Made by a program: the position numbers and the translations under genes
Assembly (NCBI GenBank): GCA_018969715.1
Contig: JAGWXT010000004.1
Span: forward strand, 62,001-126,000
DNA: 64,000 nucleotides
Direction of reading: 5' to 3'
DNA from: Actinomycetales bacterium
GTDB taxonomy: Bacteria > Actinomycetota > Actinomycetes > S36-B12 > UBA5976
Notes under the pieces: model-generated
Told to the model about the DNA's origin: nothing
Database searches by the model: none
What the model saw: only the letters and a program-made list of their open reading frames with translations
Shown here: in pieces, positions 45,784 through 56,045 of the stretch
How positions within the stretch are numbered: the first letter of the stretch is position 1
How the letters are laid out: the number at the start of each line of letters is the position of its first letter

Positions 45784-46665
45784 GTGACGAGCCGGAAGCA
45801 TGAGCGAGACCTCGCTCGGGCGCGGGCCCGCCGACGTGAGGTGCGCGATGAACGGGCGCGCCGGCGACGGGTGATCGCCCTGATCACCGTCGGTGCACTG
45901 GCGGTCATCGCCGTGGGTTCGGCGGTGGCGGCCCTCATCGGCCTCGGGATCTCCGGTTCTGCCAGCGACGGCAGTCAGGTGACTGCGGCCGCCGAGAGCC
46001 CCACCCCGTCACCCGCAGCCGATCCCGTCGAGCCATCACCGTCCGCTGCCGCCGCTGACCCGGCTGCCGACACAGCCGTGGGACAGCCGGTTGCCGGATG
46101 CTCCCCACCAGGATCCTTCCGCGGGCCCGGTGCAACGTTCTCGGTGGCTCCGACGCCTCCCGCCACTCCGCCGGCGCTTGCGCTGTGGACGCTCGCAACC
46201 AACTGCGGCTTCATTCTGATCGAACTCGACGCTGCGGCCGCGCCTGCAACCACCGCCTCACTTGACTTCCTCAGCGAGCAGGGCTACTACGACGAGACGT
46301 TCTGTCATCGCCTCACGACGACGGGGATCTTCGTCCTGCAGTGCGGGGACCCGACCGCCACCGGCACCGGAGGCCCGGGCTACCAGCTGGCGGAGGAGAA
46401 CCTGCCCGCGGCCGGGGAGCGGAACTACCCGGCCGGAACGGTGGCGATGGCCCGCACGGCTCAGCCTGGCAGCACCGGCAGCCAGTTCTTCCTCGTCTAC
46501 GACGACACGACGCTGAACCCCGACTACACCATCGTCGGACGGGTGGTGCAGGGTCTCGAAACCCTCCAGGCAATCGCTGCGGCCGGGGTTGAGGGGGGCG
46601 GAACGGACGGATTCCCCACCCAGCCGGTGTTCATCACCAAGGCCCGCGTCGGGGGAACCCCATGA
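45784..46665 (+). CDS. Membrane-anchored cyclophilin-type peptidyl-prolyl isomerase
   Basis: 293 residues from GTG 45784. The N-terminus is highly charged (RARARRREVRDERARRR), followed by one membrane helix (about 28-52), an Ala/Pro/Ser/Asp-rich spacer (about 55-100), then a cyclophilin-like domain beginning near FILIELDAAAAPATTASLDFL. The core motif is altered: FCHRLTTTGIFVLQCGDPTATGTGGPGY, YPAGTVAMARTAQPGSTGSQFFLVY. The usual Arg-x4-Phe-x2-Gln of cyclophilins is R...FVLQCGD here, so isomerase activity is plausible. It folds proteins outside the membrane. It overlaps the next gene by four bases. Confidence 0.9.
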   Translation: MTSRKHERDLARARARRREVRDERARRRRVIALITVGALAVIAVGSAVAALIGLGISGSASDGSQVTAAAESPTPSPAADPVEPSPSAAAADPAADTAVGQPVAGCSPPGSFRGPGATFSVAPTPPATPPALALWTLATNCGFILIELDAAAAPATTASLDFLSEQGYYDETFCHRLTTTGIFVLQCGDPTATGTGGPGYQLAEENLPAAGERNYPAGTVAMARTAQPGSTGSQFFLVYDDTTLNPDYTIVGRVVQGLETLQAIAAAGVEGGGTDGFPTQPVFITKARVGGTP

Positions 46666-48152
46666 CCGTCCTCCCGCGGCCAACAGAGCTCGATGAGCCT
46701 CGCGGAGTGCCCCCGCTGGATGCGGCCAGTCCCCCTGCGGGCAGCGACCCGAGCACCTCCCTCACGGACGCCAGTCCCCCTGCGGGCAGCCACCCCGACA
46801 CCACGGTCACGACGCAGTCGTCGGGACGACTCGCACCCCCGCCGCCGCGGCTCGCACCCCCGGTGCCGGTGGTGACCCGCATCGCGCCAGCCGCACGCCC
46901 GACCCGCGTCCCCGCCGACCCCGCCGCCCATGCCGCCGCCCATGGTCGCGTCGCGGAGCATGGCGAGGTCTATGTCCGCCTGCCTCAAGGAGGAGAGCAT
47001 CAGGTCGGAACGTGGGCCGCCGGTGACCCGGTACAGGCGTTCGCGTTCTACGGGGTGAAGTACGCCGACATGCTCACCGACATCGAGGTGACCCTCGTTC
47101 GCATTCAGGAGGGTCGCGGTCGACCGGAGGACGCAACGCGCCTGGCCGCACGGTACGCCGAGCAGTCGCAGCAGCCCACGTGTGTCGGCGACCTGGCAGC
47201 CCTCGACGCCGCACTGAGCGACCTCGCCGCCGCCGCCGCGGAGGCCGTCAATCGCATCGCCGCGGAACGCGCCGAGCAGCGGGCGGCCGCACTGATCGAG
47301 CGCACCGAACTTGTCGAGCGCGCGGAGGCGCTGGCGGAGTCAACCGCCTGGCGGGCCACCGGTGAGGAGTTTCGGACCCTCGTCGCGCAGTGGCAGTCCG
47401 GCACGCGGCTGGATCGATCCGCCGAACAGGCCCTCTGGCAGCGACTTGCGCGGGCGCGCGCAACCTTCGATCGGCGTCGCAAGGCCCACTTCACCGAGCT
47501 CACGCGCAGCCAAGCGGAGGGGCGGTCGGCGCGGGCCGCCCTGGTGGCGCGGGCAGAGGCCTTGTCGACGTCCCGGGACTGGGCTGCAACGGCGCGAGCC
47601 TTCCGAGACATCGTCACCGAGTGGAAGGCGGCGCCACGTGCCTCACGGGAGGATGAGCAGCGGTTGTGGCAGCGCCTGAGTGCCGCCCAGCGCACCTTCT
47701 TCGATGCGCGCACGGCAGCACTTGCCGCGAGCGCACAGGCGAGTGCGTCGAGCCTGGCCGCGCGGACCGCTGTCGTGGCGCGAGCGGAGGCGCTGCTGCC
47801 CTGCACCGACCCAGCGGCGGCCATGACCGCTCTGCGGGCGCTGACCGAGGAGTACTCCCAGTGCGCCCCCCTGCCGCCCAAGGAACGCCAGGCATGCGAT
47901 CGCCGACTCCGGGCCGTGGAGGAGGCAATCCGTACCGCGGCGCGGCGCGATCATCAGCGCACCGATCCGGCCAAGGCTGAGCGCGCCCGGACGACCCTGC
48001 GCCTCCTTGGTGGCCGCCTGGAGCGCCTCCGCGCGGACCTTCAAACAGCAACGACAGATGAGCAGCGGACGCGGCTCACCAGTGACATCGCCCAGCAGCA
48101 GGCCCTTGTGGACGCAGCCGAGGCGGCACTCGCCGACTTCCTGCGACCCTGA
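46662..48152 (+). CDS. DUF349 repeat protein
   Basis: 496 residues, coupled to the cyclophilin gene by ATGA. An N-terminal Pro/Ser/Ala-rich disordered part (about 1-85) contains a repeated SPPAGS sequence encoded by a duplicated 20-bp stretch (46726-46745 and 46771-46790). The rest is helical, Ala/Arg/Glu-rich with at least two copies of a unit of about 75 residues (for example WRATGEEFRTLVAQWQSG and WAATARAFRDIVTEWKAAPRASREDEQRLWQRL), the DUF349 repeats. The function of the family is unknown. Charged coiled-coil-like helices suggest a binding scaffold. Confidence 0.85.
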   Translation: MTVLPRPTELDEPRGVPPLDAASPPAGSDPSTSLTDASPPAGSHPDTTVTTQSSGRLAPPPPRLAPPVPVVTRIAPAARPTRVPADPAAHAAAHGRVAEHGEVYVRLPQGGEHQVGTWAAGDPVQAFAFYGVKYADMLTDIEVTLVRIQEGRGRPEDATRLAARYAEQSQQPTCVGDLAALDAALSDLAAAAAEAVNRIAAERAEQRAAALIERTELVERAEALAESTAWRATGEEFRTLVAQWQSGTRLDRSAEQALWQRLARARATFDRRRKAHFTELTRSQAEGRSARAALVARAEALSTSRDWAATARAFRDIVTEWKAAPRASREDEQRLWQRLSAAQRTFFDARTAALAASAQASASSLAARTAVVARAEALLPCTDPAAAMTALRALTEEYSQCAPLPPKERQACDRRLRAVEEAIRTAARRDHQRTDPAKAERARTTLRLLGGRLERLRADLQTATTDEQRTRLTSDIAQQQALVDAAEAALADFLRP

Positions 48153-48188
48153 CCGACCCGCCGGCGCCCGGCCCGCCGGCCCAGCCGT

Positions 48189-50525
48189 TTACACCCGGTA
48201 GACGTCGAAGACGCCGGTGACGCCCCGCACCGCTCGCAGCACACTGCCGAGATGGCGGGGGTCACCCATCTCGAAGGTGAAGCGGGAGTATGCGATTCGC
48301 TCCCGGCTGGTGGACACCGTTCCGCTGAGGATGTTGACATGCTGCTCGGCCAGCACCCGCGTGACATCCGACAGCAGTCCGGCCCGGTCGATGGCCTCCA
48401 CCTGGATATTCACCAGGTAGACCCCCGTCTCCCCGGTCCGCCACGACACCTCAATCACGCGGCCTTCCTCCTGCCGCAGGTCCGATGCGTTGGCGCAGTC
48501 GACACGATGGACCGAGACACCCTTGCCGCGGGTGACGTAGCCGAAGATCGCATCCCAGGGCACCGGGGTGCAGCACCGGGCCAGGCTCACCGCCACGCCG
48601 TCATCGCCGGCGACGCTGACGGTCGTCGTCGGAGCGGCGGGCCGGCGGGCAGCCCTCGTGGGCACGACGGCCTCCGCAAGGTCCTCGGTGGCCCCCGCTT
48701 CGCCGCCGTGCAGGCGCAGCAGGCGATCGACCACCGTGCGGGGGGCGAGGGCGCCCTCCCCGACGGCTGCGTACAGCGCTGACAGGTCCCGAAAGCGCAG
48801 GTCCTCGGCCAGTCCTCGCATGGTCGACGGTGCCATCAACCGCTGCAGGGGAAGGCCCTGCTTGCGCAGCAGCGTCGCGATCGCCTCACGACCTGTGTCG
48901 ACGTTCTCCTCGCGGCGCTCCTTGGTGAACCAGGCCCGGATCTTGGTGCGCGCCCGGGGGCTGGCCGCGAACGTCAGCCAGTCGCGCGAGGGTCCGGCAT
49001 CCTCCGACTTCGCCGTGAACACCTCAACGACGTCCCCGCTGTCCAGCGCGGTGTCCAGCGACACAAGCCGGCCATTGACCCGAGCACCCACGCAGCGATG
49101 GCCGACCTCGGTATGGACGGCGTAGGCGAAGTCGATCGTCGTGGAGCCGCTCGGCAGGGCGATGACGTCCCCACGCGGCGTGAACACGAAGACCTCGCTG
49201 GAGGCCAGGTCGAAGCGCAGGGACTCCAGGAACTCCCCGGGATCCCCTGCCTCCTGCTGCCAATCGAGCAACTGGCGAACCCAGCCGAAGTCATCGGGTG
49301 AGCGTTTGCCGCTGACGCTGTCCTGCTTGTAGCGCCAGTGTGAGGCCACCCCGTACTCTGCCTCGCGGTGCATCTCCTGGGTGCGGATCTGGATCTCGAT
49401 CGTCTTTCCCCCGGGACCAATCACCGTTGTGTGCAGTGAGCGGTACATAGTGAACTTCGGCATGGCGATGTAATCCTTGAACCGCCCCGGCACGGGCTGC
49501 CAGCGCGCGTGGATGACGCCAAGCACTGCGTAGCAGTCGCGCACACTGTCCACCAGCACCCGCACGCCGACGAGGTCATAGATCTCGTCGAACTCCCGGC
49601 CGCGAACGATCATCTTCTGGTAGATCGAGTAGTAGTGCTTTGGCCGACCGGTGACCTGCGCCTTGATCTTCGAGGTCCGGAAATCGGCATTCATGACGTC
49701 GATCACCCCCGCAAGCTGGATCTCGCGCTGCGGTGCGCGCTCACTGACGAGGGCAACCAGCTCCTCGTACACCTTCGGGTACAAGGTGGCGAATGCCAGG
49801 TCCTCCAACTCCCACTTGAGGGTGTTCACACCGAGCCGGTGGGCGAGGGGTGCGTAGATCTCGAGGGTCTCGCTGGCCTTGCGTGCCTGCTTGTGCTCGG
49901 GCAGTGCGGCAAGGGTCCGCATGTTGTGCAGTCGGTCAGCGAGCTTGATCAGCAGCACCCGAATGTCCCGCGCCATTGCGACGATCATCTTGCGGACCGT
50001 CTCGGCGTCGGTTGAATCCCCGTAGCTGAGTCGATCGAGCTTGGTAACCCCATCGACAAGGCCGGCGATCTCCGGGCCGAAGTCGGCTGTGAGTTCTACC
50101 AGGGAGTATCCGGTGTCCTCGACGGTGTCGTGGAGCAGCGCCGCGGCAAGAACCAGCGGCGGCATGCCCAAGTCGGCAAGGATCTGGGCGACGGCCAGCG
50201 GGTGGACGAGGTAGGGCTCGCCACTGAGCCGGGATGCCCCCTCATGGCATCGCTCGGCCACCTCGAAGGCCGCCTCGACGGTGGTGAACTCTGACTTCGG
50301 ATGGAAGCGACGAACCGAGCGAAGCAGTTGGGCCAGTTCGGGTCGGACGATGGTGCGTTGGGTGAGGCGGCGGGCCAGCCGAGCGCGCAGCCGCACCTCA
50401 CCGGGCACGGGTGGCTCGGGCGGGGCTGGGTCACCTCCGCCCGCAGGGGCGGCCCCCCGGTCAATTCCGCCCGCAGGGGCGGCCCCCCGGTCAACGGCGG
50501 CGAGCGACGCGTCCGTCTGCGTCAT
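48189..50525 (-). CDS. relA: Bifunctional (p)ppGpp synthetase/hydrolase (RelA/SpoT family)
   Basis: 778 residues from ATG 50525; GTG 50531 is in frame, but AGGGAAGG lies at better spacing for the ATG. Hydrolase HD domain with LLHDTVEDT, synthetase domain with [27 protein letters not shown] domain with [31 protein letters not shown] and C-terminal ACT domain from about residue 700. It controls the stringent response. The N-terminal tail has a duplicated RGAAPAGG unit. It is convergent with the DUF349 gene. Confidence 0.95.
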   Translation of the reverse strand: MTQTDASLAAVDRGAAPAGGIDRGAAPAGGGDPAPPEPPVPGEVRLRARLARRLTQRTIVRPELAQLLRSVRRFHPKSEFTTVEAAFEVAERCHEGASRLSGEPYLVHPLAVAQILADLGMPPLVLAAALLHDTVEDTGYSLVELTADFGPEIAGLVDGVTKLDRLSYGDSTDAETVRKMIVAMARDIRVLLIKLADRLHNMRTLAALPEHKQARKASETLEIYAPLAHRLGVNTLKWELEDLAFATLYPKVYEELVALVSERAPQREIQLAGVIDVMNADFRTSKIKAQVTGRPKHYYSIYQKMIVRGREFDEIYDLVGVRVLVDSVRDCYAVLGVIHARWQPVPGRFKDYIAMPKFTMYRSLHTTVIGPGGKTIEIQIRTQEMHREAEYGVASHWRYKQDSVSGKRSPDDFGWVRQLLDWQQEAGDPGEFLESLRFDLASSEVFVFTPRGDVIALPSGSTTIDFAYAVHTEVGHRCVGARVNGRLVSLDTALDSGDVVEVFTAKSEDAGPSRDWLTFAASPRARTKIRAWFTKERREENVDTGREAIATLLRKQGLPLQRLMAPSTMRGLAEDLRFRDLSALYAAVGEGALAPRTVVDRLLRLHGGEAGATEDLAEAVVPTRAARRPAAPTTTVSVAGDDGVAVSLARCCTPVPWDAIFGYVTRGKGVSVHRVDCANASDLRQEEGRVIEVSWRTGETGVYLVNIQVEAIDRAGLLSDVTRVLAEQHVNILSGTVSTSRERIAYSRFTFEMGDPRHLGSVLRAVRGVTGVFDVYRV
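50436..50494. repeat. 30-bp tandem duplication in the relA 5' end
   Basis: Two copies (50436-50464 and 50466-50494) of a unit with core CCGCCCGCAGGGGCGG and CCCCCCGGTCAA, encoding the repeated DRGAAPAGG in the disordered N-terminal tail of the Rel protein. The 11-mer GCCCGCAGGGG in it also occurs, inverted, in the DUF349 duplicated stretch at 46726-46790. Confidence 0.9.
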
Positions 50526-50593
50526 GCCCACCGCCTTCCCTCAGGTGCTCCCGATGGTACGACCGAGCCCGCCGCGGAGGGAACGGCGGCTGA

Positions 50594-51739
50594 TCAGGCC
50601 CCGCGCCGGCGGCGGGTCGGTCGACGTGGCTGCTGTCGTGGTCCAGCCGTCATCACGCCCACCGGGCCGCTGGCTCCGGGCTCACTCCGGCCGCCCGACA
50701 CTGTCGTTCCCGCACCGGCCTGCTCATCGCGCTCCGCAGTGCCCGAGAGCGCACTCGGACCGATCACCGGCCGGCTGCCACCACGTCGTGCACGCACCCG
50801 ACGGGCAAGTGCCACCATTTCGGGCCGGCGGTCCTGCAGTTGCACGAGGAATGGCGTGGCGATGAAGATCGATGAGTAGGTGCCGGCGATCATCCCGACG
50901 AACAGCGCGAGGGCCAGGTCGGTCAGCGTGTCGGCGCGCAGAACACCGGCTCCGATGAACAGGATGCCGGCAACTGGCAGCAGGGCGACGATCGAGGTGT
51001 TGATGGAGCGGACCACCGTCTGGTTGACCGCGAGGTTGGCGGCCTCGTCGTACGTGAACCTGCTCTGCTGGAGGATGCCTCGGGTGTTCTCCCTGACCTT
51101 GTCAAAGACCACCACCGTGTCGTACAGCGAGTAGGCGAGGATCGTGAGCACGCCGATCGCGGTCGCTGGCGTCACCTCGAAGCCGAGCAGTGCGTACACG
51201 CCGATGGTGATGATCAGGTCATGGGCAAGGGCGACGAGGGCGGCAACAGCCATCCGCCAGTCGAAGTAGATGCTGAGGAATGCCACCACCAGCAGCAGGA
51301 ACACGCCCAGACCGACGAGAGCCTGCCGGGTGATGTCGGCTCCCCAGGACGGGCCGACTGTCTGCACCGCGATCTCGTCGGCGGCGACCCCAAGGCCCTC
51401 AGCCAGGGCGGTGACGGCCGCCGTCACCTCGGCCTCGGTCAGGGCAGGCGTGGCGACCTCGATGCGCTCACCGCCGACACTGGTGATGACGACCTCGGAG
51501 AGTCCGGTACCAGCGAGGGCGGCGCGAGTCTCGGCGACGGTGGCCGAGGTTGCGGGGATGACGAACTCCGCTCCCCCGCGGAACTCGATGCCGAGGTTCA
51601 GCCCCCGAATGCCGATCCCGGCGATGGCGATGAGTATGAGCACCGCGGAGACGAGATACCAGGTGCGACGTCGACCCACGAAGTCGATGGACTTGGTCCC
51701 GGCGTACAGCGCCGCTCCAAGATCACCCAGCCGGGACAT
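50594..51739 (-). CDS. secF: Protein translocase subunit SecF
   Basis: 381 residues from ATG 51739, chosen because GGAGG lies 7 nt upstream; ATG 51745 would be only one base after it. Six membrane segments; family motifs GIEFRGGAEFVIPA, YFDWRMAVAALVALAHDLIITIGVYAL, DTVVVFDKVRENTRG and TSIVALLPVAGILFIG. It forms the SecDF complex that uses proton flow to help export through SecYEG. The C-terminal ~75 residues are a charged tail. Overlaps secD by 17 bases. Confidence 0.94.
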   Translation of the reverse strand: MSRLGDLGAALYAGTKSIDFVGRRRTWYLVSAVLILIAIAGIGIRGLNLGIEFRGGAEFVIPATSATVAETRAALAGTGLSEVVITSVGGERIEVATPALTEAEVTAAVTALAEGLGVAADEIAVQTVGPSWGADITRQALVGLGVFLLLVVAFLSIYFDWRMAVAALVALAHDLIITIGVYALLGFEVTPATAIGVLTILAYSLYDTVVVFDKVRENTRGILQQSRFTYDEAANLAVNQTVVRSINTSIVALLPVAGILFIGAGVLRADTLTDLALALFVGMIAGTYSSIFIATPFLVQLQDRRPEMVALARRVRARRGGSRPVIGPSALSGTAERDEQAGAGTTVSGGRSEPGASGPVGVMTAGPRQQPRRPTRRRRGA

Positions 51740-53351
51740 CGACATTCCTCCTGCCGCGTTGTGGTGGGCGAGCCCCAGCGGCCCGCCCATCGGAGGTTGC
51801 GGTGGGCACCCGCCCGGCGTCGACGCCGAGCCATGGGCCCCCTCGCTCGAAGATGCGACGTCGCACGAGCAGGGCGGTCAGTGGTCGGCTGAACATGAAG
51901 GCCACGATCACGTCGACGATTGTCGTCAGGCCGAGGGTGAAGGCGAATCCGCGCACGCTGCCGACGCTGAGCACGTACAGCACGCCCGCCGCCAGCAGTG
52001 AGACGAAGTCGGCGGCCAGCAGGGTCCGGCGCGCTCGCAACCAGCCCACGTCGGCCGCCACGCGCAGGCTCTTGCCCTCGCGAACCTCATCACGGATCCG
52101 CTCGAAGTAGACGACGAAGGAGTCGGCGGTGATGCCGATGGCGACGATGACGCCCGCGACACCGGCGAGGGTCAGGGTGAAGCCGAGCGTTCGGCTCAGC
52201 ACCACGATGGCGGCGTAGGTGAGGATCCCCGCAGTGAGCAGGCTCAGCACGGCGACCGTGCCGAGGACGCGATAGTAGGCGATGAGATAGATCGCCACCA
52301 GCAGCAGGCCCAGGCCACCGGCCAGCAGTCCGGCACGCAGCTGGTCCTCTCCCAGCGTCGCACTGACCGTTGTCACCTCCGCGATCTCGAGGGTCACCGG
52401 CAGCGCCCCGTACTTGAGCACCTGTGCGAGCTCCTTTGCGCTCTCGACGGTGAAATCGCCGTCGATCTGCGCGGAACCACCGATGATCGGCTCGCGGAAG
52501 TACGGGGAGGAGACCACCAGCCCGTCGAGGACGATGGCGAACTGGTTGCGCGGCGGTGGATTCGCGTACAGCCGGGTGGAGGCCTCACTGAGCTTGCGCG
52601 AGCCAGCGGAGTCGAAGTCCAGGGTGACAACCCACCCGCCGACACCCTGCTGCGGCAGCTGCGCGGCCGCATCGGTGACCTCTGTGCCGGTGATGAACGC
52701 CGGCTCGAGCAGGTACTGGGCCGAGCCGTCCTTGGCACAGGTGAGGGCGTACTTCGTCGGATCGGCCGGGACACCTCCCTGCCGCACAGCCGGGTCCAGG
52801 CAGTTGAGGGTGCCGAAGAGGGGCTGCAGCTCCTCGGCCGTGTCAGCGGTGATCGGCACCTCATCGGCCGAGGGCGCTGGCGCCGTCGGCGATGGGCTGG
52901 CGCCGGGCGCCTGCGGGCCGAGCGTTGCCGGGGGGGTCACCGGGGCCTGGGGTGCACCACCTGTGACCTCGAGTACGGGGCGGAAGTCGAGCAGGGCCGT
53001 CTGCTTGAGGGACTCAGCGATCCGCTGCTGGTTCACCCCTGGCACGGCGACAACGATGGAGGCGTTCTCCCCGGCCCCCTGAACGGTGACCTCGGCCTCC
53101 GCAACGCCGAAGCCGTCGACGCGCTGTCGGATGATCTCCACGGTCTGCTGGAGCTGCTCAGGACCGAGTGCGCCCTCCTGACCGGGAACGGGGGTGGGCA
53201 GGAGAATGACCTGGGTGCCGCCGCGCAGGTCCAGCCCGAGCCGGGGGAAGGGGCTCGTGCCCGGCCACAGTGCCCACGCGACCAGACCGCTGGTGACGAT
53301 CAGCAGCGCCAGCAGGGGTCGCCATGGATGGGAGCGACCTACCGGAGCCAT
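51723..53351 (-). CDS. secD: Protein translocase subunit SecD
   Basis: 542 residues. N-terminal membrane helix (about 10-30), LGLDLRGGTQVIL (SecD D1 motif), a large extracytoplasmic P1 domain with a Pro/Ala-rich insert (about 138-175), then five helices including the D4-D6 region with VIVAIGITADSFVVYFERIRDEVREGKS. It partners SecF. Separated from yajC by 63 bp with no clear feature. Confidence 0.95.
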   Translation of the reverse strand: MAPVGRSHPWRPLLALLIVTSGLVAWALWPGTSPFPRLGLDLRGGTQVILLPTPVPGQEGALGPEQLQQTVEIIRQRVDGFGVAEAEVTVQGAGENASIVVAVPGVNQQRIAESLKQTALLDFRPVLEVTGGAPQAPVTPPATLGPQAPGASPSPTAPAPSADEVPITADTAEELQPLFGTLNCLDPAVRQGGVPADPTKYALTCAKDGSAQYLLEPAFITGTEVTDAAAQLPQQGVGGWVVTLDFDSAGSRKLSEASTRLYANPPPRNQFAIVLDGLVVSSPYFREPIIGGSAQIDGDFTVESAKELAQVLKYGALPVTLEIAEVTTVSATLGEDQLRAGLLAGGLGLLLVAIYLIAYYRVLGTVAVLSLLTAGILTYAAIVVLSRTLGFTLTLAGVAGVIVAIGITADSFVVYFERIRDEVREGKSLRVAADVGWLRARRTLLAADFVSLLAAGVLYVLSVGSVRGFAFTLGLTTIVDVIVAFMFSRPLTALLVRRRIFERGGPWLGVDAGRVPTATSDGRAAGARPPQRGRRNVDVPAG

Positions 53352-53414
53352 GTGTCCGCCCGTATCACAGCGGGCTGCCGGCTCGGGTCAACTCGTGGCG
53401 CCGGCACCCGTTGC

Positions 53415-53723
53415 TCAGGACGCGCCGGTGCCGGCATCATCGGCCTCGTCATCCACCAGCCGCGCCGCCGGCTCCAGGATCTTCACCACGGCCGCCTTCA
53501 CCGCAACGGCGGTGACCCCCGGCGAGAGGGAGACCTCCACCCGGTCGTCGATGACATCGAGGACGGTGACGATGAAGCCACTTGCGAGCATGACCGTCGC
53601 ACCCGGGCCGAGGGCCGCCTCGAGGGCCGCCTGCTCCCGCTTGCGACGCATACTCGGACGGATGATCAGCAGGTACGCGACCGCCGCGAGCAGCGCGAAC
53701 ATGACAAGGGTTGTGGTGTCCAT
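53415..53723 (-). CDS. yajC: Sec preprotein translocase accessory subunit YajC
   Basis: 102 residues: single N-terminal helix (about 4-22) with LIIRPSMRRKREQ, the family signature RP-x3-R, followed by a small soluble domain with ATVMLASGFIVTVLDVIDDRVEVSLSPGVTA. Position yajC-secD-secF next to ruvB matches the general bacterial order. Confidence 0.92.
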   Translation of the reverse strand: MDTTTLVMFALLAAVAYLLIIRPSMRRKREQAALEAALGPGATVMLASGFIVTVLDVIDDRVEVSLSPGVTAVAVKAAVVKILEPAARLVDDEADDAGTGAS

Positions 53724-53730
53724 GATCGGG

Positions 53731-54816
53731 TCAGCCTAGCCCGTGGGTGGCCGCATCCTCGTGCCCCGGCTCCGCCGTATCCCAGGGCAGCGGCTCGGCG
53801 GCCTGTCCGATCCCCGCACCCCATCGGCCGACACCGGACGGCAGGGGCAGTCCGAGGTGTTCATAGGTGCCGGCGGTTGCCACCCGGCCTCGCGGGGTCC
53901 GCTCGAGCAGGCCCGCGCGCACCAGGTAGGGCTCGCTCACCTCAGCAACAGTCTGCTGCTCCTCGCCGACAGCGACAGCAAGCGTGGACAGCCCCACCGG
54001 TCCACCGCCGAAGCGCGCCACCAGCGCCCGCAGCAGCGCCCGGTCAAGATGATCCAGGCCCCGCTGGTCGATGTCGAACAGGCGGAGGGCCTGTTCGGCG
54101 ACATAGGTGTCGATGTGCCCATTGCCGTGAACCTCGGCATAGTCGCGCACCCGGCGCAGCAGCCGGTTGGCGATCCGTGGCGTGCCGCGGCTGCGAGCGG
54201 CGATGAGCGCCCCGGCGGCCGGCGCGCACGGCACCCCGAGCAGTCCAGCCGAGCGCTCGACGATGCGCTCGAGGTCGGCCGGCTCGTAGAAGTCGAGATG
54301 GGCAGTGAAGCCGAAACGATCCCGCAGCGGGCTGGGCAGCAGTCCGGCACGCGTGGTGGCACCGACGAGGGTGAAGGCGGGCAGCGCCAGGGGAATCGCC
54401 GTCGCACCGGCTCCCTTACCGATGACGACGTCGACTCGCAGGTCCTCCATCGCGACGTACAGCATCTCCTCAACCGGCCGGGCGAGCCGATGCACCTCGT
54501 CCACGAAGAGCACCTCACCCTCCAGCAGCGAGGTGAGGACCGCCGCCATGTCGCCGGCATGCTGGATGGCCGGGCCGCTGGTGATCCGAATCGGCACGCC
54601 CAACTCCTCAGCCACGATGGCCGCCAAGGTGGTCTTGCCCAGACCGGGCGGGCCGGCGAGCAGGACATGATCGGCCGCCCGGCCACGGGCACGCGCTGCA
54701 GCCAGCACCAGCCCAAGCTGCTCCCGCACTCGACGCTGGCCGATGAACTCACCGAGGCGGCGCGGCCGCAGCGCCGCCTCGTGACGTCGCTCCTCGGCAT
54801 CGGCCTGAGCGGTCAC
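53731..54816 (-). CDS. ruvB: Holliday junction branch migration ATPase RuvB
   Basis: 361 residues from GTG 54816 (GTGA overlap with the ruvA stop). [35 protein letters not shown] (Walker A), [23 protein letters not shown] (Walker B), [18 protein letters not shown] (arginine finger region) and the winged-helix C-terminus. It drives branch migration with RuvA. Confidence 0.96.
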   Translation of the reverse strand: MTAQADAEERRHEAALRPRRLGEFIGQRRVREQLGLVLAAARARGRAADHVLLAGPPGLGKTTLAAIVAEELGVPIRITSGPAIQHAGDMAAVLTSLLEGEVLFVDEVHRLARPVEEMLYVAMEDLRVDVVIGKGAGATAIPLALPAFTLVGATTRAGLLPSPLRDRFGFTAHLDFYEPADLERIVERSAGLLGVPCAPAAGALIAARSRGTPRIANRLLRRVRDYAEVHGNGHIDTYVAEQALRLFDIDQRGLDHLDRALLRALVARFGGGPVGLSTLAVAVGEEQQTVAEVSEPYLVRAGLLERTPRGRVATAGTYEHLGLPLPSGVGRWGAGIGQAAEPLPWDTAEPGHEDAATHGLG

Positions 54817-55403
54817 GGTCGGCCACCGAGGATCCGCAGACAGGCCCGCAGCCCGGCCGCAGCGTCGATGACGGCGCCGGGCTCCTCGGACTGGACCCGC
54901 GCAAGTGCCTCCTCGGCCTGTCCCGCGGGCCAGCCGAGGGTGACCAGCCCGGCGAGGACGTCGGCCTGCCAATCCGTGGCAGCCACCACCGCAGGTGACG
55001 GGGGTGGCGCGAGCCGATCAGAAAGCTCCAGCACGATCCGACCGGCACCCTTGCGTCCGATCCCCGGCACCCGCGTGAGGGGACCGGGGTCCGCACCTGC
55101 GATGGCCGCCCGGAGTCCGGACGCGCCGAGCACCGACACCGCCGCCAGCGCCGTCCGGGGTCCGACCCCGCTGACGCCGAGGAGCGCCTCGAAGACGATG
55201 CGCTCCTCGTCATCGGAGAATCCGAAGAGCGTCCAACCGTCCTCCCGGGTGACCAGCGAGGTCGCGAGGGTGACCGGCTGGTCGAGGCTGGCATGGGCGA
55301 CAGCGGAGGCCGACGGCAGTACCCGCAGACCCACCCCGCCGACATCGATGACGATCGCCTCCGCCGACACCTGCCGCACGATTCCCCGCACGAATGAGAT
55401 CAC
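54813..55403 (-). CDS. ruvA: Holliday junction DNA helicase subunit RuvA
   Basis: 196 residues from GTG 55403 ([25 protein letters not shown] is the usual N-terminus; GGGG lies upstream). OB fold, then two helix-hairpin-helix motifs ([17 protein letters not shown] and [19 protein letters not shown]) and the C-terminal UBA-like domain ([21 protein letters not shown]). Binds the four-way junction. 16 bp after ruvC. Confidence 0.95.
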   Translation of the reverse strand: MISFVRGIVRQVSAEAIVIDVGGVGLRVLPSASAVAHASLDQPVTLATSLVTREDGWTLFGFSDDEERIVFEALLGVSGVGPRTALAAVSVLGASGLRAAIAGADPGPLTRVPGIGRKGAGRIVLELSDRLAPPPSPAVVAATDWQADVLAGLVTLGWPAGQAEEALARVQSEEPGAVIDAAAGLRACLRILGGRP

Positions 55404-55419
55404 TGACGCACCCCTGAGA

Positions 55420-55911
55420 TCATCGACGCACTCCGACCGGGCCGGATCGCCAGATGTGGCAGATCGCCAGCGCCATCGCATCGGCGGCGTCGGCTGGCTG
55501 CGGTCGCTGCTGCAGGTCCAGCAGACGCATCACCATGCGGGTGACCTGATCCTTATTCGCACGTCCATGCCCCGTGACCGATGCCTTCACCTCGGTCGGA
55601 GTGTGCGAGCCCAGCGGCAGGCCACGTCGCTGGGCGCAGACCATGACCAGCCCGGCCACCTGCGCGGTCCCCATCACCGAGCGCACGTTCTGCTGGCTGA
55701 AGACCTCCTCCACCGCCACCGCATCCGGGTGGTGGACCTCAACCAGCGCATTGAGCTCTTCCCAGATCTGGAGCAGCCGCTGTGGGTGGTGCGCCGTTGC
55801 GCTTGAGGTGAGGACGACGGAGGCGACCAAGCGCGGTGACCGTCCCCGATCACCGTCCACCACCGCCACCCCGCAGCGCGTGAGACCCGGATCGACTCCG
55901 AGGACCCGCAC
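55420..55911 (-). CDS. ruvC: Crossover junction endodeoxyribonuclease RuvC
   Basis: 163 residues from GTG 55911 (GTG 55914 directly before it is too close to GAGGAGG). RVLGVDPGLTRCGVAVV (first catalytic Asp), VEEVFSQQNVRSVMGTAQVAG, and DAADAMALAICH (last acidic residues). It resolves Holliday junctions made by RuvAB. The 134 bp to the upstream gene holds no recognised element. Confidence 0.95.
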   Translation of the reverse strand: MRVLGVDPGLTRCGVAVVDGDRGRSPRLVASVVLTSSATAHHPQRLLQIWEELNALVEVHHPDAVAVEEVFSQQNVRSVMGTAQVAGLVMVCAQRRGLPLGSHTPTEVKASVTGHGRANKDQVTRMVMRLLDLQQRPQPADAADAMALAICHIWRSGPVGVRR

Positions 55912-56045
55912 CACCGCCTCCTCTCTCACCGGCGCAGCCGGTCGCCAGTGGGCTCGCCGTCCGGGGGCTCGCCGGTTCGGGGCACGTCGCGAGGCAGCCA
56001 TCGCACAGATGTTCGACGCTACCGCTGCTCCCACCTCCCGAACCG

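Noticed and set aside
53743-55806. 687-codon plus-strand frame opposite ruvB-ruvA-ruvC
   Set aside because: Covers three intact genes in antisense; its composition (Arg, Gly, His, Gln) is that of a shadow frame.
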